DNA from: Capniomyces stellatus
Lineage: Eukaryota > Kickxellomycota > Harpellomycetes > Harpellales > Legeriomycetaceae
Assembly: GCA_001661515.1 (NCBI GenBank)
Contig: LUVW01000005.1
Location: 458,263-522,262 of the forward strand
Length of the DNA stretch: 64,000 nucleotides
Direction of reading: 5' to 3'
Below, in pieces: positions 45,501 through 59,209 of the stretch (position 1 is its first letter; the number at the start of each line of letters is the position of its first letter). The translations under genes and the position numbers were made by a program. The notes beneath the pieces are model-generated. The model made no database searches and was not told the origin of the DNA. It saw nothing but the letters and a program-made list of their open reading frames with translations.

Positions 45501-48500
45501 ATAATGTTTTGTTGTTGTACTCTTCTGTTTTAGGATCTCATCAAGTCGAAAAGTTATGGGTTGACCCAACTCTCACTTTCAGAGTTACAGATTAAGCGTG
45601 AAGATATTCCTTCAGACAAACTAAATGCAATTTTTATGGACACAAGCTCGCCTTACCCGCTGCTTCGTCTGTGTAGACACACTGCGTTTGACGCGTATCT
45701 GTGTGTTTCCTTGATGCATAGACTCCAGGCATTGGTTCTGACTAAACAGCTGACTAACTTGGCTGGAAATCTGTGGTCAAGAACCATAGTTGGTGCCAAG
45801 GCTGAGCGGAACGAATTTCTACTGCTACACGAGTTTTATCGGGAAAAGTTTATCCGTCCCGACAAGCCTGCCAACCCGTTCGCTAACAAGCAAGAAATTC
45901 AGACAGCGCCTGTTGCCAAGAAAGCTCACAACTCCAAGTCTACGTCTACGACTGCCAAACCTGCATCATTGGATGCTGAGGCTATCGAGAATAACAATTA
46001 TGGTAATATATTTACATATTTATATTAAAACCGATTGGCTGCCTATCTATTACACCCACTCACCTACGTGTTGAAATAACTTTTTGATTGGATCAGCTAT
46101 ACTCATAAAAACGCTATCACTATTTTTCATTCTACTATTCAAAGTAACTCTTTGCTTGGGTTTTGTTGTACCCTAACCTTAACTTTGTTTGGATTTGTAC
46201 TAACTTGAAACACCTAGATGATGATGAAGGCAGTGATGGTGGGGAGCAGGAGCAAATCAAATCTGGGTACCAGGCCCAGAGTACCGGTAACCCTGGGAAG
46301 AGACGAAAACCTGCATACTCTGGCGGCTTGGTTCTAGAGCCGATTAGAGGCCTATATGACCAATATGTACTGCTTTTGGATTTCAACTCGCTTTACCCCT
46401 CAATTATTCAAGAGTTCAACATCTGTTTCACCACAGTTGACCGTGGACAGGTAAGACAAAAACGCATTGCCAGCTATCTGGCTTTTCCGACTTGAATATT
46501 TTGACTTGGTTTTTGTTTTAACTGGTGGATGATCAAAAACTCTGTTATTTTGCTACCAACCGTTTAGAAACATAACAAAACAAATCGAAACAAAACGATA
46601 CAATACAAAATAATACATAATAAAACAAAACAAAACATGTACAATATATTAAAAATGTCATCAACTACTATAGGACGACGATCAAGTTTCCGCAACTCCT
46701 GATCCAAGCCTTCCAATGGGTATCCTCCCAAGACTGCTGAAAACGCTTGTAGAACGGCGTAAACAGGTTAAAAAGCTGCTTCAGGCGCCAAATCTTTCAG
46801 AAAGCACCAAGCTTGCTCTTGACACCCGCCAAAAAGCACTGAAATTGACAGCCAACTCGATGTACGGTTGTCTAGGGTTTACGCACTCTAGATTCTATGC
46901 AAAGCCTTTGGCTGTTCTTATCACTGCTAAAGGCAGACAGATCCTTTTAGACACACAGGCTCTTGCTGAATCCCAAGGTTTGCAGGTTGTCTATGGTGAC
47001 ACCGACTCCATTATGATAAACACCGCCACAACAAACCTCAGCCAAGTCTACGAGCTGGGCTCCAGGTTTAAGCGACAGGTAAATGACCGCTACAAGCTCT
47101 TGGAGCTTGACATAGATGGTGTGTTTAGAAGACTGCTGCTTTTGAGGAAAAAGAAATACGCTGCTCTTTTGGTCACTGGCCCTGCCATTCCAAACACAAA
47201 GAAACATCCTGGCTCGGGTTTAAACTCAGACTCTGCTGTTGGGGACGAAGAAAGCCAGGAGATAGTTCCAACCAAGCTGGAAACCCGCGGCTTGGATCTG
47301 GTTCGCCGTGATTGGTGCGAATTGTCGCATGATGTTTCTAGCTACGTCCTGAATAAAATTTTGTCTGGGATTGACTCTGACGCAATAGCCGAAATTGTAA
47401 CCTCATACCTGACTCAAGTATCAAACCACGTGCGCACCAACCGCGTTTCTATAAGCAAGTTCATCATTAATAAGGGGCTAAACAAGTCACCTGAAGCCTA
47501 CAACGACCCACAAGCTTTACCTCACGTATTTGTTGCATTGAGAATGAAGAAGCTTGGAAACTCCTATAGCAGCGGTGATACCGTTCCATACGCTATCTGT
47601 ATTAACTCGGGTACAGCTGCTGGAAGCGAAGGCTCTTCGTCTGCGGCAGCTAGTTCCCTGGCAGCCAGGGCCTATCACCAAGAAGAGATCAAGGCATCCA
47701 ATGGATCTATTTCAATTGACGTAGAATGGTACTTGACACAGCAGGTTCTCCCTCCAATTGCCCGTCTGTGTGAACCTATTGATGGAATTGACATTGCAAG
47801 GCTGGCCAGCGCGCTGGGCCTTGACTCTTCAAAGTACCGCGGCTCATCCAACAGCAACTCTTCGTCTTTTGGAAACGGCGGAGATGAGCTGAAAACATTT
47901 GAGTCTCAAATATCTGATGCTGAGAGGTTTAAGAATGCAGAATCCTTTGAGGCGAATTGCTACCATTGTGGGAACAAGATTCAAGTGTTTGGGATTGCCT
48001 GCATACGAGACGGAAAAGTCACCAGTGGCATTCATTGCGAATGCAACGCTCCACCAAAACCTGCAAGCTTGGCTACCCAGCTAATTAACCAAATCAGAAA
48101 ACATATTTCAATGTTCCAACAAGCAGAGTACGAATGTAACGACATTGGATGCGACTACCGCACCAAGCAGAATTTTATTCCTGCCTCTTCAAGCACAAAT
48201 AACTCGCACGGAAACATACGCTGTATGAGATATGAAATGGGTTGTTCAGGCTACTTAAAGCGCGTATACTCGGATCGTGCTTTGTATAATCAGCTACTTT
48301 ACTACTCCAGCTTATTTGACCAAAAGCGCTCAAAGCTGAGGCTTATCGGAATGGCCAAATCTCTTGATATTGATATTCTTAAAGTTGAAGCAAGCATCGA
48401 CCATCTTTACTTGAAGAATCGCCTTGCTATTGACAATTGCGCCAGCTCCGTGAAGTCTTACATGGACCTTTCAGCGTTCAGATTTGTGGATCTGGGCTCA

Positions 48501-48524
48501 CTCTTCCGCTCTCTAAAACTTTAG
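42530..48524 (+). CDS. POL1: DNA polymerase alpha catalytic subunit, eight exons
   Basis: Family B replicative polymerase that extends primase RNA primers. Exons: 42530..42640, 42849..43056, 43143..43276, 43516..44619, 44721..45356, 45534..46002, 46218..46450, 46674..48524; 4746 bases, 1581 residues, phases close. Exon 2 holds the N-terminal block with [10 protein letters not shown] and [10 protein letters not shown], typical of the p180 N terminus. The inactive exonuclease-like domain follows. Polymerase motif A is [13 protein letters not shown] (Asp942), motif [14 protein letters not shown] (about 1022-1034), motif C YGDTDSIM (Asp1074, Asp1076). At the C terminus a first zinc module reads CYHCGNKI...GIHCEC, and a second runs from CNDIGC to CMRYEMGC; these bind the B subunit and primase. 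It is slightly longer than yeast Pol1 (1468). Low-complexity stretches sit at the N terminus, around residues 880-920 and at 47630-47690 (Ser/Ala). Confidence 0.96.
43321..43390 (+). repeat. 10-bp minisatellite in POL1 intron 3
   Basis: Seven 10-base units of the form AGCTGTATTA or AGCTGGATGA (first unit slightly off) in register inside the intron 43277-43515. Confidence 0.92.
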
Positions 48525-51500
48525 CTCGATTAACTATACGACTACCAATACTATATCATTCCATATCATTACATACCACTCTATATAATTCTATATCATA
48601 ATACTAGTATTTTTTTTAAACGTTTATTTTACTATATATTTTGGATCGCTTTATTTCTTATGGTTGTTATTTAAACGATTCATACTTACAAACCAGCCCA
48701 ACGCGTGTTTGGCTATCTTATACCACACATTTATTTTTTGCCTAATGATTTTTATTTTGTTTTTAACGACTTTTTTCTATGATAAAACTACATTTCACAT
48801 GCCATAGTAAAAAAGACTGGAAATTGAAAGACTACGATGTTCGCTACATAAATGCATAGAATAGACTAGCGCGATGTGCTAAGCACGGCAACAGAGTGGA
48901 CAACATTACACCATGGATATACGGTTACCATAAGCACTTTTGATGCAAGTGGGCAAGGAGGTGGGCTAATTCCTTGGTTCGTCCAGGTGGATGATTGGCT
49001 TTCTGATTGGAGGTATGTCTCTTGTCTCTGGTCTTTGAATTTCAAATCTTCCATTGGACATATTTACAGTGTGTCTCATTATTAGTATGGTTTTTTTTTG
49101 TGCTTAGCTCTGAAGTCTGGATTGTAAAAGAATTTTTTTGGTTTTGTTTAAAAAGGGTATTTAGTAGAATAAGATTGATTTTATGTTGAACATAAAAAGT
49201 GCAGCACTGCTCCCATTTTATACTAACCGTGCATATATTGTGTTAGGCTTGGGTGATATACATATTTATGTGTTTTAGGATGACGCATTAAAGTTGTGGA
49301 TTATTTGACATTTGTTCTGTTTAGTAATACCAAACCTATTTTTGACATTTGTTTTTCTTTAATACTCGGCTTTTAGACAGTCACTTCAAACAATTTCATC
49401 TTCCTCACCCTTATCTTTCCTCAAGGCTTTGTTAGCTTTGTTGTCAAAACCATTACTTTGTATGCATTTTTACAACTATTTGTGAGTGTAGCATTTAATA
49501 AATGGGCTAGTTCCTATTGCGTCGGATTTGATGTTTCGTTGTTCAAGTTTTCCTGGATAATTCTTTTTTTTTTGTAGTTAAAAATAATATTTTAACTTGA
49601 TGGCGTTAGTCAAGTATGGAACAAATGTTGTCAAACCTTTACTTTCCCCTTTGCCTTTGCTTTCACTGTGCCTCTTTTATTTATTTCAAAGTTATTTATA
49701 CATATTCCACCATATTGGATCTGTTCTCTGTGTTTATTTGGTTGTCAACGATAAATAGATGTGGTTCTTTATTACTGAATCGAATAAACTATTCATACCA
49801 TTTAGCTACTCGGGAGAGTGTATGCTATTTATTTGAATTGACGTGATTCTAATTTTTAGGCATTTCAGTCGTTTGTTCTGATAAACGAAATCCTGATTTA
49901 GCAGCTTTAGTGCATATATAACACTTGGCCTACTAGTGTACCAGTGTACTACTTGATGGAAAGAAAAATTATAATATTCTCGGTGAAGGGTAGGGCTGTG
50001 TTGAATTGAATTACACAGCGCTGATATCCCAAGTTCAACTTGGTATTGTTGTATAAGAAAACAAGGCTGTTAAAACAACAAACCGACATGCGATAGACTA
50101 TGCATACAATAAGCAACACCGCGGTTGTAGATTTGCTACACTATATCCATTGTGTGTAATGCATATCTATTTGATAGGTCTCGATAGTGTTGATCATATT
50201 GAGTTTATACTTGGTTTGCCTATACGCAGCTATTTAAACCACAGGATCATCCTACTATTGATTTCTAGATTAACAAACGCTTAGCTGTTCTTAATCATAA
50301 CTGTCGGCAATCAACCAATACATTTTATTTATAAGATAGACTCGTGTATAAGATGTACGTTCGGGCGATTTTACCCCTATCAAAACGGAGCCTACTGGTC
50401 ATCAAAAATGTGCTTGCGATAACATTTAAACCAGACTATTTTCCTAGTTTAGTCTTTGGTTTTCCTCGTATTAGGTGTGGCTATTAGTAAGCCCAAGAGT
50501 CCTTGACTCTGCTTTGGTAGCTCCAACTTCAATTTTGCCAATTTTGTCAATAAGGAAAAACAAATAAAATAAAAAATCGTCAAGACTTGTAATTGAATCT
50601 TTGCTGTAAATTCTGGTTGAACACAATGGAAGAGAGTAACAGCACTGTTAGAATCAAAACAGCCAATGGTGAGGTGCCAGTATGGCTGAGGCTGATTGTC
50701 TTTTTCTTAGTTTTTACGAAAACTTGAATGGTTTTTATGAACGGGAAAAAAGTGAGAAATGGACACAAGTCTACGCTGTTACTGTTAACTGAAAATAAAG
50801 GTGTATTCCAACATGATTCGCTAAAAAAGACTCTAGAGTGATGAATTTTTAATTTGTTTCTCGTTTTATTCCAGCATTTATGCATTTGGCATACAATTAT
50901 TTGATTTATAATTTGCTCCTCAGGTGTGACTTGGCGTATATATTGGTGCCAAAAATACTCGAGTTATAAAAAAAAGTGGTGGAATTCTCCCTATATTTTA
51001 AACATTATTAGTATTCAATTTACTAGAGTTCAAATGGAAATTAAATCTACAAATTAAATTAAATCTGTAAAAGATGGCCTAGACTAATTTAATACCAACA
51101 TGTACTTGCCAACCCAAACCAATGTTATTCAGGGATATAAACCTGCGACAAACCGAATTAACAAAAACATGTAAATTAACACAAATCCCAAACTGTTCCT
51201 TAAACAGATATTTAAAGCGAGAAAAAAAAAGTACTCGTTAACAATAGTTTAATAATATACAGTTTCACTCGACTACGTTTACACTTGGATTATAAACGCA
51301 CTACTACAATACCACCAGTTATAGCTCCAATTCTAATCCCAATTTTATTCCAATTCCAATTTTAATCTCAATTCCAAATCTAATTCCAATTCCAAATCTA
51401 ATTCCAAATCTAAGTCTAATTCCAATTCCAGTTCTAAGTCCAATTCTAATCCTAAGTCCAATTTCAATTCTAGCTCTAATTATAATTCTGAAGCAAAAAA

Positions 51501-51797
51501 GAAGAATAATAAAACACAGACAAAGCAAGACAAAACAAAACAAAACAAGTGTTTGGTAAAGCAGCAGCACCGGTACACGAACTACAAGCAGAACTGAATG
51601 TTTGTTAGAAATATCAATAAAACATCCAAGAGTGAATAACCCGATTAAAAGCTCATTTTCAGACCCTATTATGAGTAATTGATAGTTTTCAATCGTTTGG
51701 AAAAAGAAAAGAAAAAGAAAAAGAAAAAGAAAAAAGAGTAATTAGACAAAAGTATATACACACACAAAAGACAGTATTGATATCAGTACTTGGAACA
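48525..51797. other. 3.3-kb gene-poor region
   Basis: No gene can be supported. It contains a compact, less AT-rich island (48870-49017) that is open on both strands, a tiny ORF at 50626-50727, a 6-bp degenerate repeat (51330-51488) and an AAAAAG repeat (about 51700-51736). The rest is AT-rich with many stops. Confidence 0.5.
51330..51488. repeat. Degenerate hexanucleotide repeat (CAATTC / CTAATT type)
   Basis: About 26 imperfect 6-base units (CCAATT, CTAATT, CAAATC variants). They give a phantom Ile/Gly/Arg-rich reading on the minus strand that is not considered real. Confidence 0.85.
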
Positions 51798-53815
51798 ATG
51801 ACATCACTAGATACGATACTAAAGGATTTAAATTTAGATTCGGATATAGTGGGCAAGTATGTGAATGCAACACTTGAAGATGCGTCTATGCCTCAGACCG
51901 AAAAGGAAGAGATTATACGCGAGTATCTATCGAGTGGGGGATTCCAGGTATGTGTATATAGTATTATGTATATAAATGGGTTAAGTGGTAAAAATAGAGG
52001 TGTTGCTAGAATGAAATTCGGCCGAACTCCGAAATAAAAGAGGAAAATATGATGGATCGTACAGATAGCTTGTTGTTGCCTCAAGATAGTTTTAATTGGT
52101 TGGAAAATGTGATAAATGGGTTACGTTTGTAGTTAATGTAAACAGTCTTTTCTTTTATAAAAAGTGCAGCTGAACTTTTTTGTTTACTACATGAAAACAC
52201 GATGTTTGTTGGATACAAATAGATGGAAAACAAAATCAATTCAATTGTACAAGATATATTAAGGCAGTACACGGAGGGCAATTTGAGATGTCGGCAGGAA
52301 GAAGAATGTGTATCTTTAGCGTCAGCAGGCGTTATGAGAAAGGGGCTGTCGTTTGCAAAACGCAAAAAGCCTGAAAGCGCACAGCCTAAGATTATGCACC
52401 AATATAATAATAGTGATGAGCGCTCTAGCAATGACTACAGCAACATTGGTATTAACGAGAGTTTAGGGATTAATGGAAACGTTGACACAGATTTATTTGA
52501 TGCGCTAAAAGACCAGGTATACACAGCGGGATTTGTGAATGATACAATGGGGTTTTACAACGCTCCAAGCTCAAGCATATCCTTTGAAAACAGCATCAAC
52601 GACAACACCAAGACCTATATGGGCGCAAGTAGCTACGTCTTCCCGCCAAGCAGCGACGATACTTTGGAAAACTCTGTTTTTGAGGAGTCTGAGGTGGTAT
52701 CATTCACAGATGATGAAATTATTAAAAGAGTGTTTGCACCAATAGACCCCGACGTAATATGGGAGGCGTTTCTCACGTCTGAATTTGACACCCTAACAGT
52801 ACTGAGCTTACTGCTGTTTACTGAGGGCCAAAGTCTTTTAAGTCAATCTCAAGCACAGACTCCGTGTAAAAGGGTCTGCAAGTTCTTTATGCGGAGGGAG
52901 TGTTATCGCAGCGACTGCTGGTTTAGTCACGACATAGGCTCGTTTATCTGCAAGTTTTGGCTTCGCGGAAGCTGTATAAAAGAGGAAAAGTGCGAATTTT
53001 TGCACGAGTGGCCTGTGCACCTGTTGGCTGATCTTCAAATCAACGATAAAATCGTCTTGCCTGTAAATTCCAAAGCCGACGAGAAATCATCGCCGCCTCC
53101 GCTAACCTCAGAGGAGTTTCCCTCACTATTCCCGCTACCCAAACCAGAAATCCCCAAAAACAAAAAAACAACAGCCAGATCCAAGATCGCACTTACGCCA
53201 GCAATTAAGGAGTTTGTCCCCAAGAAAAAGAAGCTTGGGTTCAACAGTGCTGGGCAGACGGATGCTAATAACTCCAACTCTTTTGTATCGCCAATTTCCA
53301 ACAACAACTGGAGTACATTCCCAGACCTCCCCGAGATAAACCCTCTAACTGTCCCAGACAACCCCAAGCTTGGTGGATTTTTTTCCCAGTGTAAAGAAGC
53401 TGTATTATACTGTCACCTACGCAACAAACTCATTGCAAGCGCTCAGCACGCATATACAAGTGGCGACAACGACACAGTAAACACTCTAGCTAGAAAGTCC
53501 CTAAAGCATAACGAGACTGTAGCCCAGTACTACAGACAGGCCAGCGATGAGCTCTACCGCATCACAAAGTCCGACATTCCACTTATTAGCCTGCACGGAC
53601 TAAACTCGGATGTTGCAATTGAGCTGCTCTGCCTGCGTATCGATGAGCTGTCACAACTGTCCAACCGATTCTTTATTGTGACAAACATAGACAGCAAGGT
53701 ACTTAAGACTACCCAATTGTTCTGTGAAGTAGTCGAGTTTTTGGAATTTGGTGGCTACAGATACAAACTTTATTCTGACGCAGGTTTATATGGCTTAATT
53801 TCTGTTTTACTTTGA
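51798..53815 (+). CDS. CCCH zinc finger protein with DUF1771 and Smr domains
   Basis: Exons 51798..51947 and 52223..53815 (intron 275 bases, GTATGT..TAG, phase 0); 580 residues. ATG 51798 is the first in the frame. The N terminus (about 8-50, LDSDIVGKYVNATLEDA, then EEIIREYLSSGG) resembles the small helical PWI-like domain seen in CCDC43-type proteins. Two CCCH fingers follow: C-x7-C-x4-C-x3-H (269-286) and C-x7-C-x5-C-x3-H (293-311). After a Lys/Pro-rich linker comes a DUF1771 helical pair (about 436-496; YCHLRNKLIASAQHAY) and an Smr domain (about 503-580) with LISLHGL. The usual second Smr motif (T/I-G-x-G-x-H-S) is replaced by VTNIDSKV, so nuclease activity is doubtful. Likely an RNA-binding, translation-linked protein. 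The domain order is familiar from fungal and plant CCCH-Smr proteins. Confidence 0.86.
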
Positions 53816-54254
53816 TTAAATAAATAAAATACTTGAACTATTATCTTCCTCCCCACACATACAAATTAACTTGCACAACCCATCTAATAAGGCTCACTGG
53901 TATTATATATGTACAGTTTTCGATATCCAATCTAAACCTAAACCTACGCTTACACCAAAACTTACACTGCTAAGCATTCTGGCTGTTCTTGTTTTGCATG
54001 TATCATGCCACACTGAATCAACTATAACTGAAAAATTGCTGCGCAAAATAAGCCATTTGTTTTTTTTTTTTTTTGGTGAAATAAAACAGATTGTTATATT
54101 GTTTTGGTGAATAAAAGTTGGGTAATAATATAGTAAAGGAGAAAGAAAAGAAAAATTTACAATACCAAGCCTATAAGAAATTTTATATTTTGGAAGTGAC
54201 TAGTAACGTTTTTTTATTCTAGAATAAAAGTAGTTTAAAATAAGTCTAGCTAAC
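53816..54254. other. Convergent 3' flanks
   Basis: AT-rich stretch between the Smr-protein stop and the H4 stop, with a T run at 54060-54074. No gene was recognised. Confidence 0.6.
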
Positions 54255-54569
<315 letters not shown>

Positions 54570-56498
54570 TTAGTTTTTAAAGTTTACCGTGTTGTTTTTT
54601 TATTTGTATATTTCAAGTAAAAGGAGAAAAAAAAACTGTTTTTTTTCTTGTCCTTAAAGATTGTGTATTATATTTTACTAGTGCTTAGTTGAAGTAGAAA
54701 AAGAAAAAAGAGACTGGTTTCACTTTTTTTTTTTAAACTGGAAATATAATTTTGTAAAAAGATGTGAGAATGACAAACCTCGGAAAGTATGGGGGGAAAA
54801 ACTCCTACTTTATATAATGAATTATTGGAAAGCGACTCCATTTCTTTTCTTTTTTTTTTCCTATCTCTTTTTTTTTTTACTCTGCCTTTTTTTTTTCCTC
54901 TTTTTCCTCCCATTGTTATTTTTTAATACTTTGCTTTGGAATGTTTCAAACTTATCGCGTAGATCTTAAGTTTCCTCGACATTCTTAATTTTTAATTAAC
55001 TGATTGTTGTTTTAATAACTAGGACCACAACAGCGCACAAAGCCCATTTAAACGGGTTGCTTTCATATCTGAAAAGCGCTACTTTGCTAGAGTGAACTTG
55101 TAAAACATATCCCGCTCAATGTAGCTTACGCGATTTAATAGGCAGCTTCCGACTAACCCGCCTCCTCCCTTATTTTCCAAAGCTCCCTTACACACAACGG
55201 GCTTTTTAATAGCATTACACGCTTATTGTATTGATTATCTAAACATGCAATAATTAATCTGGACTTGAATATCTAGCCAATCACTGTACAGCCGCCTCTA
55301 CTCAAATGCTAACTAAATACAACCTATTTCAACCAAACAAGCCATTTCCATAACGCCTAATTCTGCCTATATGGTATGAATAACCAACTTCCACTCATTA
55401 CTTAATTGTTGATATCAACCCCACTCGCACCAACTTGCTGTACACAAAAAAAAAAAAAAACAAAGACACAAGCTTTTAGAGGAAAGATAAATATCCATAT
55501 AATACTAGGCGTTTTAAGATTTCTGTTATTTTGACTCATTTAGATTCAAGAAAGCACCATTATTTTGTTTAACGAATGGGTTTGGCTCGATGCACAATTG
55601 GGTGATCGTAGTTCACTTACAAACTTTTGTTTATTGATTATCTAATTCGTAGTTGTATACTCTTCATGTTTTTCCAAATGCTGCTTATTTGGCTGTTTTG
55701 GCTGATTTTGCTATTTTGCCTGTTTTGCTTTTTACATGTATTTTATTACTATTAAAAATATCTTTGTGTTTGTCTTTACCGATTTGCTCTCGCAACTCGC
55801 CTTCCAACGTATTAAATATCCTTATCACTTCTCAGGATTGTTCCTAACCTCGCGAATTCAACGCTCTTGTTTTTATTGGCTTACCACAAAATTGATGCAA
55901 ATTGGATTATTGCGACTTGCAGTCTTTTTTTTTTTTACTCGACAGCTTCCCTCATATCCCATTCCCATCCCCTACCAGACTATTAAAAAAAAGCAACTGT
56001 TTCTCTCTTCTTCACACTTTTTTTTGCCTTTTACAGTAGCATCAAAATTGTGCTATTCTTCATCCAGTTTTCTTGGTGGAACTAAATCTACTTTTACTAT
56101 CGCCAAATCAAGCTAGTTTACAAACAATGCTATTTTCTGCAAATTGTCTGGTTTAGGCTAATTATGTCATTATCAAAAACAAGCTATCAGCTCCCTAAAC
56201 CAAACCCAACATAGCATCCCAACTTGGAAGCAATGACGCTAGATAAAGTCCCCACCTTTCAAACAAAATCTCCTAAATAAAACACAAAAATGAATTAACT
56301 TTGCCAATAAAGCGTACCCCATCAATACGATAAAAGCCAATAAAGCAAAATACAGTCAAAAAAAAATGATTATCACTTTGTAAAAAAAACCGGAAAAAAA
56401 AATAATGTCAGCATATAAATGTGAGCAATATGAGCCAAAGGTGGGTGTGTTTTTATTTGGAGAAAAAAGACATACACAGTTTCAGCTGTATAACAGTC

Positions 56499-56573
56499 CT
56501 CGCTAGCACTCCTGACCACAAAACTTGCTAGCACTACTGACTACAAAACTCGCTAGCACTCCTGACTCGCAGG
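56499..56573. repeat. 25-bp tandem repeat, three copies
   Basis: Three units beginning CTCGCTAGCACTCCTGAC (second unit CTTGCTAGCACTACTGAC), followed by ACAAAA in the first two. Each contains the palindrome GCTAGC. Confidence 0.92.
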
Positions 56574-56974
56574 AGTTTCAACCCTGCTGAAGCGTGTTTA
56601 TTCGCATGCTTTTCAGTACTACAAGGCAAGGTATATATGATGACAAATAGGGTCGTATACCGCCAGCAGTGCCATTCGTTTGAACCGCCTTTAAACTTTA
56701 TGATATAGCCGAATACGCATCGTTGAGCCAAACTGCTTATAATGCCAAATGAGTCAAAGTAGATTTCATTAATCTAAGCTCGACGTAAATCAAAACAATT
56801 AGATTGATGTAAAGAGCGAGTCCGTTCAAATTGCTTTTTATTAAAATATAATACTGATATTTAAGCCGAATAGCAGTAGTCAATCGGGTAGTACTAAACA
56901 ATAACGTATTCGTATCTTATACTCGCGCCTACTTTCCGCGCATGCTCAAAGCACCAATATTTTGCTCAAGCAAA

Positions 56975-56982
56975 TTTCCCGC
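56975..56982 (+). promoter_or_regulatory. TTTCCCGC, E2F/DP-type consensus
   Basis: Matches the E2F consensus TTTSSCGC exactly. It lies in the H4-H3 spacer, 1.8 kb from H3 and 2.4 kb from H4. Fungi outside the yeasts can use E2F-like or SBF-type G1/S regulators. A single distant site is weak support. Confidence 0.25.
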
Positions 56983-58792
56983 TAACACCTCATTTTAAAG
57001 CACTGAGGTTCACCTGTAATGCTGACAAGCATGTCTGTAACCAATCTACACTTTTTTAAAGATAACTCGCTTGATTAGTTCTTTTGCAGCAATCCAGGCA
57101 AATAAACTACGAGCTTACGCGTAATTAATCTTTGTTCATTTTGGGCTAGAAAGCTGGATTTTAAAATTGCTGATAAATATACGTTTATTGTTTTAGTACA
57201 TTAAGATACAAATCAAATAATTAGGCTATTCTAGTGTTAATTAAAACAGAAAATCACAATCAAATATACTTATAAGAACAGAAAGTCAGGGTGAAAATCA
57301 AAACTAAATTTGCAATTATCTACATAACAGCGCATTGTTACTAGAGGCGATTCAACCTTGAAAACAATTTAAACAATAGCGTATTTCTGAATTGTTAAAT
57401 ACAATCCAAAAAAAAACGATAGAAACTAGAAAAAAGATGGTAGGAATCACGCCAATCCTGTTTTAACAGCTATGGTAAGTAGCCTATAGACCAAGTATAA
57501 CACTTCTACGCGGCCAAAAACACGAGTGATGCAATAATTATTCTACCTGCCAATCTTGAGTGTATTTCCGTGGTGTTCATAGTGTATATCAGATTCTGTC
57601 AATCTCTCACCCTAAACCTTTTTTTCAAACCTTCTTTTTAAACCTTTTTTTAAACCTTTTTTTAAACTTTTTTAAAAAAAAATTCAAATAACGACCACAA
57701 CTCGTTACAAATCCGCGACAAAACTCATTACAAATACATTATAAATTTTTAAAAAAAAGTAAGTAACTATAGCAACCAAAAGTATAAGATTGGGGGGGAT
57801 TCATTAGCTAGAAATCACCTGCTATTGCTGCGGCATCACCAGACTTGGTGGCGTTTAAGTCTGGTTAAACAGCTAGGCTTAGTTGAGTGATTAAAACAGG
57901 TTAGGTGATTAAAGCCTGTTGAATATGAAAAGGAAAGGTTAAAGAAAAAAAAAGGAGAAAGGATCCATATTCCTACAGCGGGCAAGAGATTTGCAATTAC
58001 CAACGTTGTAAAGCTTGGGTATGAAGGTTGAGGATGTTTGTTTGTTGGAATATGTTACACGGTATTTGAGATACAACAAGTGCATTGGTCGGCAGCATCT
58101 AGTAAACCCAGAATATGACAAAGCTAGTGATCAATTGTCCTATTGATAAATCTCACCATTGGCTGTCATGGCTTAAAAAAATGGTGTTTTAACAATCGAT
58201 TTTTGGGCTTTTTGCTTTTACAATAAAGGTTAGAAACATTTGGCGCAGAAAGTTTAGGATTTTATATTAATTTCACCTGGATTTCTCCATTCTTTAAATT
58301 AATTTCCATTTAATTTAGCACAATCACGCATTTAGAACTACTATTGTTGGATTTGGAACAAGCCTATTTGCCCGATGTCTATTATAACAAGCGCGTAAAA
58401 TACCATATGCAACCTGTTTTCTATTTGCAGGAAACACATACACAGTTCTGTCCGAAAACAACGAGCCAAAGTAGCAAAGCAAAAAAAAAGGAAAAAAAAT
58501 TAAAGGAAACAAAGGATCTTTTACGTGAGGTAAAAAGTAAGGGGCCAATTAGTAGATGATGCATACTGCATAAAGAAGTTGCGGAAAACTGGATTCCGAG
58601 GGTCGAAATCTTTTTTATTTTTTTTAATTTGCTTTTTCCAACATAGCTTGCAAAAAAAAAACATAAAAAAAAAAAACACATTCCTATGGGCCAAAATTGT
58701 ATTTAAGAAAAGAAGATTCTCTGAATATTCAAATATGAATCATTAATTTATAATTATCTTCAAATTAATTTCTAAACAAACCGACGAAATAA

Positions 58793-59209
<417 letters not shown>

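Noticed and set aside
51319..51570. Ile-Gly-Arg repeat ORF on the minus strand
   Set aside because: Translation of the degenerate hexanucleotide repeat.
56041..56116. End of a 126-codon Phe/Ser-rich ORF in the H4-H3 spacer
   Set aside because: Low-complexity T-rich translation, no domain, unlikely to be coding.
58324..58681. Minus-strand ORFs just upstream of H3
   Set aside because: Phe-rich readings of A tracts in the H3 promoter; no start context or similarity.
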